A DNA stretch of 64,000 bases from Paenibacillus sp. 1011MAR3C5 (GTDB taxonomy: Bacteria; Bacillota; Bacilli; Paenibacillales; Paenibacillaceae). Of the stretch, positions 43,501-51,851 are shown piece by piece (within the stretch, counting starts at the first letter, position 1; every line of letters starts with the position of its first letter). A program made the translations under genes and the position numbers. Below the pieces are notes generated by a model. The model had not been told where the DNA came from, did no database searches, and saw nothing but the letters and a program-made list of their open reading frames with translations. Location of the stretch: positions 170,066-234,065 of the forward strand of contig NZ_QZCF01000007.1 of NCBI RefSeq assembly GCF_003591485.1, given 5' to 3'.

Positions 43501-44808
43501 TTGGAGACGGCGCTAGCTATGTTGCAATTGCTTGCGGAATCCGCTTTGCAGCTGCTGATACAACCTTTTTATTATATAGCGGTCTTATTTATCGTATTGC
43601 AATACAGCAGGCAGATGAGAATGGAGCGTCAGTTATTTGCTGTCAAGCTTCACAGCTGGGTTAATCTGACCGCGAAGGCGGTGCTGACAGGGCTATTAGC
43701 GGGACTTGCGGTATCGGTCGCGGGAGCGTTCATCGGGTCCACGCTGACCCCTGCGGCTGTCCTCTGGTTATGGGCGATTGCGGCGGTACTGATGCTTATC
43801 CGAATCCGCTATCTTTGTTTTGCATATAGTGCGGGTATCATTACGCTCTTGCAATGGGGCTTCTCCTTCACTCCGCTTGCCGATCGGACGGACTGGATGG
43901 GCAGCATGGCCGCCTCGCTTGCTCGCGTGGATGCAGCAGGATTGCTGCTGCTGGTCGCTCTGCTACATCTTGCGGAAGCCATATTGGTCAGCATGCAAGG
44001 CGACCGGTTGGCAACGCCTCTATTTCTTGAGGGCAAGCGAGGCAAGCTGGTAGGCGGCTATTTGCTTCAAGGCTTCTGGCCAGTGCCGCTGTTCCTGCTT
44101 GTGCCGGTAACCGATTCAGCAGGCGGCAGCGTCTCGACGACGAGCTTGCCCTGGACCCCGCTCTTCGGAGCGGATTGGTCGCAAGGCTGGACGTTTGTTG
44201 CGTTGCCGATGATTATCGGCTTTACAGAGATGACACGGACGATGCTGCCGCAGGTCAAGGCCAGACATGCCGCACAGGGCCTTCTCGTCTACAGCCTCCT
44301 TCTGGCTGGAGCTGCGATTGCAGCCTGGTGGCAGCCGGTTCTGCTGCCGCTTGCGGCGGCCGCCTCGATCTTGCTGCATGAGGCGATCGTCTGGCGAAGC
44401 AAGCTTGCAGAGTCAAGACGCACCCCGCTGTATGTGCATGACGCGCGCGGTCTGCGCATTCTCGGTGTTGTGCCGGGAACGCCGGCAGAAGCAATGGGCC
44501 TTATGGCAGGCGAGATTCTGCATAAGGTGAACGGGATGCGCGTGTTCACAAAGGAAGAGCTGTATAGCGCGCTTGCGATCAACTCCGCATTCTGCAAGCT
44601 GGAGATTTATAATATCGAAGGTGAGCTGAAGTTTGCCCAGAAGGCCAGATATGCCGGTGAGCATCATCAACTAGGGGTCATTCTGGCGCCGGATGAACAG
44701 GCGAATTACTACGCTGCGAGCGGGCCGGCTTCACTTGTGGGACTGCTTCGCGGCATAAGGGCGGCGAACCGCAGAGGCAAGGGCGAAGCACGCGAAAACA
44801 ATATGTAA
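43501..44808 (+). CDS. Polytopic membrane protein with C-terminal PDZ domain
   Basis: About 435 residues. Eight or so hydrophobic segments fill the first 310 (for example PFYYIAVLFIVLQYS, AAVLWLWAIAAVLMLI, LLLLVALLHLAEAILV, LLVYSLLLAGAAIAAWW). A PDZ domain follows (about 325-400; GLRILGVVPGTPAEAMGLMA, EILHKVNGMRVFTKEELYSAL). Homologues sit next to ctpB-type genes in related Firmicutes, but I know of no assigned function. I choose TTG 43501 because GGGGA lies nine bases before it; the frame is open upstream to 43486. Confidence 0.75.
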   Translation: METALAMLQLLAESALQLLIQPFYYIAVLFIVLQYSRQMRMERQLFAVKLHSWVNLTAKAVLTGLLAGLAVSVAGAFIGSTLTPAAVLWLWAIAAVLMLIRIRYLCFAYSAGIITLLQWGFSFTPLADRTDWMGSMAASLARVDAAGLLLLVALLHLAEAILVSMQGDRLATPLFLEGKRGKLVGGYLLQGFWPVPLFLLVPVTDSAGGSVSTTSLPWTPLFGADWSQGWTFVALPMIIGFTEMTRTMLPQVKARHAAQGLLVYSLLLAGAAIAAWWQPVLLPLAAAASILLHEAIVWRSKLAESRRTPLYVHDARGLRILGVVPGTPAEAMGLMAGEILHKVNGMRVFTKEELYSALAINSAFCKLEIYNIEGELKFAQKARYAGEHHQLGVILAPDEQANYYAASGPASLVGLLRGIRAANRRGKGEARENNM

Positions 44809-44911
44809 GCAGATGAAGGTTGTAACAGGGCTGTTCGTGAGCGTGCGGGCGGTCCTGTTGTTGTTTCCGGCAACTGGCAGAAGCAAACTGGAAAAAACGT
44901 GAGATCATGCG

Positions 44912-44940
44912 TTGCGCGAATAAAAGGTAAGAGCTATAAT
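44912..44940 (+). promoter_or_regulatory. Promoter of uvrBA
   Basis: TTGCGC (44912-44917), 17 bases, perfect TATAAT (44935-44940). The start of transcription would fall on the LexA-type box right behind it. Confidence 0.7.
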
Positions 44941-44945
44941 AAATG

Positions 44946-44959
44946 GGAACACATATTCC
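44946..44959. promoter_or_regulatory. LexA/DinR SOS box before uvrB
   Basis: GGAACACATATTCC matches the Bacillus consensus CGAACRNRYGTTYC at 12 of 14 positions and is nearly palindromic. It lies six bases after the -10, where LexA would block transcription. uvrBA is an SOS operon in B. subtilis. Confidence 0.75.
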
Positions 44960-45038
44960 TATGATGTGCTATGCCTGATTTCCTTAGGGGGCATTTGACT
45001 ATAATGATAATAGATAGAGAAGGTAAGGAGGACAAGGA

Positions 45039-47039
45039 GTGACGGATAAGGCAATGAGCGAACGATTATTTCAAATTCAGTCCGAGTATAGTCCGCAGGG
45101 CGACCAGCCGAAGGCGATAAAGGAACTGGTGGAGGGCGTAAGGGCCGGCAAGCGGCATCAGACCCTGCTTGGTGCGACAGGTACGGGCAAGACGTACACC
45201 ATTGCCAATGCCATTCAGGAGCTGAACCGGCCTACGCTCGTCATCGCGCATAACAAGACGCTGGCCGCGCAGCTTTGCAGTGAATTCAAATCCTTTTTCC
45301 CCGACAATGCGGTTGAATATTTCGTGAGCTACTACGATTACTACCAGCCGGAAGCCTACATCCCATCCACCGACACCTTCATCGAAAAGGATTCCAGCAT
45401 CAATGATGAAATCGACAAGCTGCGCCACTCCGCCACAAGCTCGTTGTTCGATAGACGCGATGTGATTATCGTAGCCAGCGTATCTTGTATTTACGGCTTG
45501 GGTTCGCCGAATGAATACGGCAGCCTCGTACTTTCCCTTCGTGTGGGGATGGAGAAATCCCGCGATGAGATTCTGCACAAGCTCGTAGATATTCAATATG
45601 CGAGGAACGATATCAGCTTCACGCGCGGCACATTTCGTGTAAGAGGGGATATTATCGAGATATTCCCTGTTGCCAATAACGAAAGAGCCATCCGCGTGGA
45701 GCTGTTCGGCGACGAAATCGAGCGCATATCGGAGATCGACGTGCTGACGGGTGAGATTATTGGGGAGCGGGAGCATATCGCGATCTTCCCAGCGTCACAC
45801 TTTGTAACACAGGAAGAGACGATGAAGCTGGCTCTCGTCAATATCGAGAGAGAGCTGGAGGAGAGGCTGGCGGAACTGCGCGAAGCCGGCAAGCTGCTTG
45901 AAGCGCAAAGGCTGGAGCAGCGTACTCGGTATGACCTGGAGATGATGGCGGAGATGGGCTTCTGCTCCGGCATTGAGAACTACTCGGGTCCGTTGACATT
46001 CAGGGAACGCGGAGCGACGCCGTATACGCTTCTCGATTATTTCCCAGAAGATATGCTCGTCGTCATCGACGAGTCTCATGTATCGCTGCCTCAGATCCGC
46101 GCGATGTTCAATGGAGACCGGGCACGTAAGGAGATGCTGGTCAATCACGGCTTCCGCCTGCCTTCAGCCATGGATAACCGACCGCTTCGATTCGAAGAGT
46201 TCGAGGATAAGACCAAGCAGCTGATCTATGTATCTGCGACGCCGGGACCGTATGAGCTGGAGCGTTGTCCGACCATGACGGAGCAAATCATCAGACCGAC
46301 GGGGTTGCTTGATCCGATTATTGAAGTTCGACCGACGAAGGGCCAGATTGATAATATGCTGGAGGAAATCCGAGACCGGATTGCGAAGGACGAGCGCGTG
46401 CTGGTTACGACTTTGACGAAGAAGATGGCGGAGGATCTTACCGACTATCTGAAGGAAGTCGGCATTAAGGTTCGTTACCTGCATTCCGATATCAAGACGC
46501 TGGAGCGGCTGGCTATTCTAAGGGATCTTAGGCTTGGCGTATTCCATGTGTTAGTGGGCATTAACTTGCTCAGGGAAGGACTTGACCTTCCGGAAGTATC
46601 ACTAGTCACCATTCTTGATGCGGACAAGGAGGGCTTCCTTCGTTCAGACAGGTCGCTGATCCAAACGATCGGACGGGCAGCCCGGAATAGTGAAGGCCGA
46701 GTCATCATGTACGCCGATAAGATGACGGATTCGATGGATCGCGCCATCAAGGAGACGGAACGCCGCCGGACTATTCAGATCGCATTTAACGAGAAGCATG
46801 GCATTGAACCGCAAACGATCCGCAAGCGTGTCCATGATGTGATTGAAGCTACCAAGGTCGCCGAGCAGAAAGCGGATTACCTTGCTGGAGCGGGCACAGA
46901 CAAGATGTCGAAGAAAGATCGCCAGTCGCTCATCGAGCGTCTGGAGAGCGAGATGAAGGTAGCGGCCAAGAGCTTGCAGTTCGAACGTGCTGCCGAGCTT
47001 CGTGACGCGTTGCTTGAGCTTCGCGCCGAGATGGGATAG
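45039..47039 (+). CDS. uvrB: Excinuclease ABC subunit B
   Basis: Damage-verifying helicase of nucleotide excision repair. 666 residues with Walker A in LLGATGTGKTYT, the beta-hairpin region YYDYYQPEAYIPSTDTFIEK, helicase motif INLLREGLDLPEV, QTIGRAARN and a C-terminal UVR domain (SLIERLESEMKVAAKSLQF) that binds UvrC. The start is GTG 45039 after TAAGGAGG. uvrA follows in 15 bases. Confidence 0.98.
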   Translation: MTDKAMSERLFQIQSEYSPQGDQPKAIKELVEGVRAGKRHQTLLGATGTGKTYTIANAIQELNRPTLVIAHNKTLAAQLCSEFKSFFPDNAVEYFVSYYDYYQPEAYIPSTDTFIEKDSSINDEIDKLRHSATSSLFDRRDVIIVASVSCIYGLGSPNEYGSLVLSLRVGMEKSRDEILHKLVDIQYARNDISFTRGTFRVRGDIIEIFPVANNERAIRVELFGDEIERISEIDVLTGEIIGEREHIAIFPASHFVTQEETMKLALVNIERELEERLAELREAGKLLEAQRLEQRTRYDLEMMAEMGFCSGIENYSGPLTFRERGATPYTLLDYFPEDMLVVIDESHVSLPQIRAMFNGDRARKEMLVNHGFRLPSAMDNRPLRFEEFEDKTKQLIYVSATPGPYELERCPTMTEQIIRPTGLLDPIIEVRPTKGQIDNMLEEIRDRIAKDERVLVTTLTKKMAEDLTDYLKEVGIKVRYLHSDIKTLERLAILRDLRLGVFHVLVGINLLREGLDLPEVSLVTILDADKEGFLRSDRSLIQTIGRAARNSEGRVIMYADKMTDSMDRAIKETERRRTIQIAFNEKHGIEPQTIRKRVHDVIEATKVAEQKADYLAGAGTDKMSKKDRQSLIERLESEMKVAAKSLQFERAAELRDALLELRAEMG

Positions 47040-47054
47040 TAGGAGGGAAATCCA

Positions 47055-49940
47055 GTGGCAAATGACAAAATTATTGTAAAGGGCGCACGCGCCCATAATT
47101 TAAAAAATATAGACGTGACGATTCCCCGTGACAAATTCGTTGTGTTGACGGGCCTGAGCGGTTCGGGCAAATCCTCTCTCGCATTCGACACTATCTATGC
47201 AGAAGGGCAACGTCGCTACGTGGAATCGCTGAGTGCGTATGCACGCCAGTTTCTGGGGCAGATGGAGAAGCCGGATGTAGATTCTATTGACGGGCTGTCT
47301 CCGGCAATTTCGATTGACCAGAAGACAACAAGCCGCAACCCTCGTTCCACGGTAGGCACGGTGACGGAGATTTACGATTACTTGCGACTTTTGTTCGCTC
47401 GTATCGGACGGCCTCATTGTCCTGAGCACGGCATCGAGATTTCGTCCCAGACCGTTCAGCAGATGGTGGATCGGATTATGGAATATCCGGAGCGTACCAA
47501 GCTCCAGATCATGGCACCGCTTGTATCGGGACGCAAGGGCGAACATGCGAAGCTGCTGGCTGATGTGCAGAAGCAAGGCTTCGTTCGCGTGCGAGTGAAC
47601 GGGGAGCTGCGTGAGCTTAGCGAGAAGATCGAGCTGGAGAAGAACAAGAAGCATACGATTGAAGTGATCGTGGACCGGATTGTCGTGAAGCCGGACATTC
47701 ATGCACGTCTGGCCGACTCGCTGGAGACGGCTTTGAAGCTGGCGGATGGCCGCGTACTCGTTGATGTGATGGAGAAGGAAGAATTGCTGTTCAGTTCCAA
47801 TCTGGCTTGTCCGGAGTGCGGGTTCAGTATTGAGGAACTGGCTCCGCGCATGTTCTCCTTCAACAGTCCATATGGCGCATGCCCGGATTGTGATGGCCTT
47901 GGTGCGAAAATGATTGTTGACCCTGATCTATTGGTACCGGACAGCAGCAAGTCGATTGAAGAAGGAGCCTTCTTGGCATGGGCAGGGAGCACGTCGAATT
48001 ACTACCCGCAATTTCTAAGTGCAGTATGCATGCACTACGGCATTCCTCAGAACGTACCGTTGTCGGAGCTGACGACGGAGCAGATGAAGAAGCTGCTTTA
48101 CGGAACGGGTGGAGAACGTGTTCGCTTCTTGTACGAGAATGATTTTGGTCATCGCAAGGAAGCCTATGTACCGTTCGAGGGTATCGTGAATAACCTGGAA
48201 CGCCGCTACCGCGATACGGCTTCCGACATGATGCGGGAGCATATCGAGAATTACATGAGTGCGAAGCCATGCGGAGGCTGTAAAGGACAGCGTCTGCGCA
48301 AGGAAACGCTCGCCGTTACGATTGGCGCGCAGAACATTGCGTATGTAACGGATCTGTCCATAGGCGAAGCCCAGCGTTACTTTAACGGGTTGTCGCTGAC
48401 GGATAAGGAGCAGACGATTGCTCACCTGATTCTGAAGGAAATCAACAGCCGGTTAGGCTTCCTTGTCAATGTAGGCTTGGAATACTTGACACTCAGCCGT
48501 GCCGCAGGTACATTGTCCGGCGGCGAAGCCCAGCGGATCCGATTGGCTACGCAGATCGGTTCAAGTCTGATGGGCGTTCTGTATATATTGGACGAACCGA
48601 GCATTGGCCTGCATCAACGGGACAATGACCGCCTGATTCAGACGCTGGAGCATATGCGCAACCTGGGTAATACGCTTATTGTCGTGGAGCATGACGAAGA
48701 CACGATGATGGCTGCCGATTATATTATTGATATTGGTCCCGGTGCGGGCATCCATGGCGGCCAGATTATCGCGCAAGGAACGCCAAAGGAAATCATGGAA
48801 GACGAGAACTCATTGACAGGCCAATACCTCAGCGGCCGCAAATTCATTGAGGTTCCTTTGAAGCGCCGTGCAACAGGCGAGAAGTGGATCGAGGTTCGGG
48901 GAGCCAGGGAGAACAATCTTCGCAATGTGAATGTGAAGTTACCGCTTGGCGTATTCTCGGCTGTAACCGGCGTCTCGGGCTCTGGCAAGTCGACATTCAT
49001 TAATGAGATTCTGTACAAGACGCTTGCGCGCGACTTGAACAAAGCGAGAGTACGTCCGGGACAATATAAGGAAATGAGAGGCATCGAGCATCTGGAGAAG
49101 GTTATTGATATTGATCAGTCTCCAATTGGCCGTACGCCGCGCTCCAACCCTGCCACATATACGGGCGTATTCGATGATATCCGTGACCTTTACGCCAGCA
49201 CGAATGAAGCAAAGGTGCGCGGCTACAAGAAAGGACGCTTCAGCTTCAACGTCAAGGGCGGCCGCTGCGAAGCCTGCCGCGGTGACGGGATTATCAAGAT
49301 CGAAATGCATTTCCTGCCCGATGTGTATGTGCCATGCGAGATTTGCAAGGGCAAGCGCTACAATCGAGAGACGCTGGAAGTGAAATACAAAGGCAAGAAT
49401 ATATCCGAAGTACTGGAGATGACGATCGAGGACGGTTGTACGTTCTTCGAGAACATTCCGCGTATTCACCGGAAGGTACAGACGCTGCTGGACGTAGGCC
49501 TTGGCTATATGAAGCTGGGACAGCCGGCAACGACGCTCTCCGGCGGCGAAGCTCAGCGTGTGAAGCTGGCGGCGGAGCTGTATCGCCGGAGCACAGGCAA
49601 GACGCTTTATATTCTGGATGAACCAACAACGGGCTTGCATGTGCATGATATCGACCGCTTGCTTACCGTTCTGCATCGCCTGGTCGATTCTGGTGAGTCT
49701 GTTCTTGTCATTGAGCACAATCTGGATGTAATCAAGACGGCAGATTATCTGATTGACCTTGGACCGGAAGGCGGCAACGGCGGTGGCACCATCGTCGCAA
49801 CGGGTACGCCGGAGCAGGTCGTTAAGGTGGAGCAGTCGTATACGGGACGTTATCTGAAGCCAATCCTGGATCGAGACAGGGAGCGAACCAAGCAGCTCTA
49901 CAGCCATAAAGAGCAAGTGGGTGCAGGAGCAGCGGAATAA
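47055..49940 (+). CDS. uvrA: Excinuclease ABC subunit A
   Basis: Damage-recognition ATPase. 961 residues with two ABC modules: Walker A GLSGSGKSSLAFDT and GVSGSGKSTFINE, and two LSGGEAQR signatures. Zinc modules show CPECGFS, CPDCDGLG and, in the second half, CEACRGDG and CEICKGKR. The start is GTG 47055 with AGGAGGG ahead. An UvrB-binding region lies around 120-250. Confidence 0.98.
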   Translation: MANDKIIVKGARAHNLKNIDVTIPRDKFVVLTGLSGSGKSSLAFDTIYAEGQRRYVESLSAYARQFLGQMEKPDVDSIDGLSPAISIDQKTTSRNPRSTVGTVTEIYDYLRLLFARIGRPHCPEHGIEISSQTVQQMVDRIMEYPERTKLQIMAPLVSGRKGEHAKLLADVQKQGFVRVRVNGELRELSEKIELEKNKKHTIEVIVDRIVVKPDIHARLADSLETALKLADGRVLVDVMEKEELLFSSNLACPECGFSIEELAPRMFSFNSPYGACPDCDGLGAKMIVDPDLLVPDSSKSIEEGAFLAWAGSTSNYYPQFLSAVCMHYGIPQNVPLSELTTEQMKKLLYGTGGERVRFLYENDFGHRKEAYVPFEGIVNNLERRYRDTASDMMREHIENYMSAKPCGGCKGQRLRKETLAVTIGAQNIAYVTDLSIGEAQRYFNGLSLTDKEQTIAHLILKEINSRLGFLVNVGLEYLTLSRAAGTLSGGEAQRIRLATQIGSSLMGVLYILDEPSIGLHQRDNDRLIQTLEHMRNLGNTLIVVEHDEDTMMAADYIIDIGPGAGIHGGQIIAQGTPKEIMEDENSLTGQYLSGRKFIEVPLKRRATGEKWIEVRGARENNLRNVNVKLPLGVFSAVTGVSGSGKSTFINEILYKTLARDLNKARVRPGQYKEMRGIEHLEKVIDIDQSPIGRTPRSNPATYTGVFDDIRDLYASTNEAKVRGYKKGRFSFNVKGGRCEACRGDGIIKIEMHFLPDVYVPCEICKGKRYNRETLEVKYKGKNISEVLEMTIEDGCTFFENIPRIHRKVQTLLDVGLGYMKLGQPATTLSGGEAQRVKLAAELYRRSTGKTLYILDEPTTGLHVHDIDRLLTVLHRLVDSGESVLVIEHNLDVIKTADYLIDLGPEGGNGGGTIVATGTPEQVVKVEQSYTGRYLKPILDRDRERTKQLYSHKEQVGAGAAE

Positions 49941-50002
49941 GTGGTTAATTGCATGTTTTATACCTGGAACGTATAGGGAATGAATGTTGTATTTAGATAA
50001 AC

Positions 50003-50051
50003 AAGAAGCTGTGAATAGGTAGGGTTATCCTTTCTATTCATGGCTTCTTCT
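50003..50051 (+). terminator. Terminator-like long hairpin after uvrA
   Basis: AAGAAGCTGTGAATAG (50003-50018) pairs with CTATTCATGGCTTCTT (50034-50049) with two mismatches. The tail is only CTA, not a full T-run. The rest of the 380-base gap (49941-50319) shows no gene. Confidence 0.55.
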
Positions 50052-50319
50052 ATGGAACTCCGATGTCGATAGATGTTGAAAATATGCAAAAAGAGAAGCG
50101 TATGCGAAAAACATCACAACTTTGGTTATAGTTATGAGAAGAGATGGACATTTTATAAAAGCGGGAAAGTTTAATTGATGATGTAAGGATATAGCAAGCT
50201 ACATACGCACAATAAATCGTGACAAACTTGTTACAATATAGATTCAGACTTGCATCGGGAGCGTCAAGAGGCTAACATAGATTAATATTAGGTTACGTGT
50301 GACTAAAGGAGGTCCCCTT

Positions 50320-50547
50320 ATGTTTCTGGCGGAAGAAGCGGTAGAAGCTGTCAAAGGATTCGAACCATTCGATTACTTTATGCTGGCCTTTACAGTAATC
50401 ATTGCGATCGGATTCGTGCGTCTCCTGATGGCGCGTCCAAGAAAAAACTTGTTCGCCATCGGCTTCACGGCTGTAGCGCTCGGATTGTTCCTGTTTATTG
50501 ACTACGTGATGATTTTTGAGGTTGGTCTGTACCGCGTCATTGGCTAA
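50320..50547 (+). CDS. Small membrane protein, DUF2759-like
   Basis: 75 residues with two membrane segments: FDYFMLAFTVIIAIGFVRLL and FAIGFTAVALGLFLFIDYVM, joined by a basic loop ARPRKN. The pattern resembles the small Bacillales proteins of DUF2759, of unknown function. I start at ATG 50320 because AAAGGAGG lies eight bases before it; the frame upstream of that has no site. It is monocistronic between the uvrA hairpin and a strong terminator. Confidence 0.65.
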   Translation: MFLAEEAVEAVKGFEPFDYFMLAFTVIIAIGFVRLLMARPRKNLFAIGFTAVALGLFLFIDYVMIFEVGLYRVIG

Positions 50548-50560
50548 TGACAGGAAACAG

Positions 50561-50596
50561 AAAGCACCGCCGGATTTTTCCGGCGGTGCTTTTTGT
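50561..50596. terminator. Bidirectional terminator
   Basis: AAAGCACCGCCGG (50561-50573) and CCGGCGGTGCTTT (50580-50592) form a perfect 13-base stem followed by T on one strand and T (as A) on the other. It serves the small membrane gene and the convergent isomerase gene. Confidence 0.9.
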
Positions 50597-50610
50597 TTGA
50601 AGCGTTATGC

Positions 50611-51579
50611 TTACACCCACCACATGTCGCCAAGCGGCTCGCGGATCAGCACTTGCTGCAGGTTTTGAACGGCTTTCGTGAAGCCTTCATCGATAGACAT
50701 CAAGCCATCTTCATGCTCGATGCTGACCACGTAATCGTAGCCTACGAGACGAAGTGCGCTGATGATGTCCGCCCATACCTTCAGATCGTGGCCGAAACCT
50801 ACTGTACGGAACTGCCATGCGCGGTCCAGCATGAGCGAATACGATTGCATATCCGTTACGCCATGGCGATTCACGTTGATTGGATCAATCGTAGTGTCCT
50901 TGGCGTGGAAGTGATGGATCGCATTCTCGCGGCCCAGGATTTGAACAGCTTGTACCGGGTCGATGCCTTGCCACCACATATGGCTTGGGTCAAGGTTGGC
51001 GCCGATGGCATCGCCAGCGGCTTCACGCAGGCGAAGCAAGGTGCCTGGGCTATGAACGGAGAAGCCGCCATGCAGCTCAAGTCCGACTTTGACACCGGCA
51101 TTCGTAGCGATCGAACCGATCTCAGACCAATATGGAATAACTTTTTGCTCCCATTGCCATTTCAAGATTTCTTGATATTCATTCGGCCACGGTGCGACAG
51201 GCCAGTTCGGATATTTGGCATCCTCATGATCGCCTGGGCAGCCGGAGAAAGTATTGACTACGCCAACCTCAAGACGGTTGGCTAGCTCGATCGTTTTGCG
51301 GATCAGCTCGTCATGCTCCTTCGCAATTGCTTTCTGCGGATGAAGCGGATTGCCGTGGCAGCTCAGTGCGCTGATCATCAGTCCACGCGATTCTACTGCG
51401 TGTTTAAACGCTTTCAGCTTGCCTGCGTCTGCCAGCAGTGAATCGGGATCGCAATGGGCATTGCCCGGATATCCGCCAGTTCCGATCTCGACAGCTTCAA
51501 GACCCTTGGAAGCGATATAGTCGAGCGCATCATCCAAAGTCCGGCCCGAAAACAGTACACTAAATACGCCTAATTTCAT
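50611..51579 (-). CDS. Sugar phosphate isomerase/epimerase family (TIM barrel, AP-endonuclease-2 fold)
   Basis: 322 residues of the xylose isomerase-like TIM-barrel superfamily that includes IolE and IolI. Metal-site segments: EAVEIGTGGY, LSCHGNP, GLELHGGFSVHS, NLDPSHMWWQGIDP, FHAKDTTID and SIEHEDGLM, supplying the usual Glu, Asp, His and Glu ligands. The substrate is unknown; isomerisation or epimerisation of a sugar or inositol-derived ketose is likely from the family. The ATG at 51579 follows an AGGAGGTTAA site. It converges on the small membrane gene and diverges from the U32 gene (gap 51580-51851, nothing recognised). Confidence 0.8.
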   Translation of the reverse strand: MKLGVFSVLFSGRTLDDALDYIASKGLEAVEIGTGGYPGNAHCDPDSLLADAGKLKAFKHAVESRGLMISALSCHGNPLHPQKAIAKEHDELIRKTIELANRLEVGVVNTFSGCPGDHEDAKYPNWPVAPWPNEYQEILKWQWEQKVIPYWSEIGSIATNAGVKVGLELHGGFSVHSPGTLLRLREAAGDAIGANLDPSHMWWQGIDPVQAVQILGRENAIHHFHAKDTTIDPINVNRHGVTDMQSYSLMLDRAWQFRTVGFGHDLKVWADIISALRLVGYDYVVSIEHEDGLMSIDEGFTKAVQNLQQVLIREPLGDMWWV

Positions 51580-51851
51580 GAAACATTAACCTCCTGAATC
51601 CATGTGGATGGATCGAATTCAAAGTCAGCTTTAGTATAGCATTTCCCATTGTGCAAGAGATGTGTGCAACAACATATTTGGCAAAATAGCATAATAACTG
51701 GGCAAAAGTGATATGAGCAATGAGCTGGCAGCAATGTGTTGTGGAATCAAAAGACGCTGTTTGTTAGAATAGTAGAAGTAAAAGGCAATACTATAGTTGG
51801 AAGATATGGCGCAAGTAATGTTAATCTTGCGATGAGAGGAATCGAAAATAG

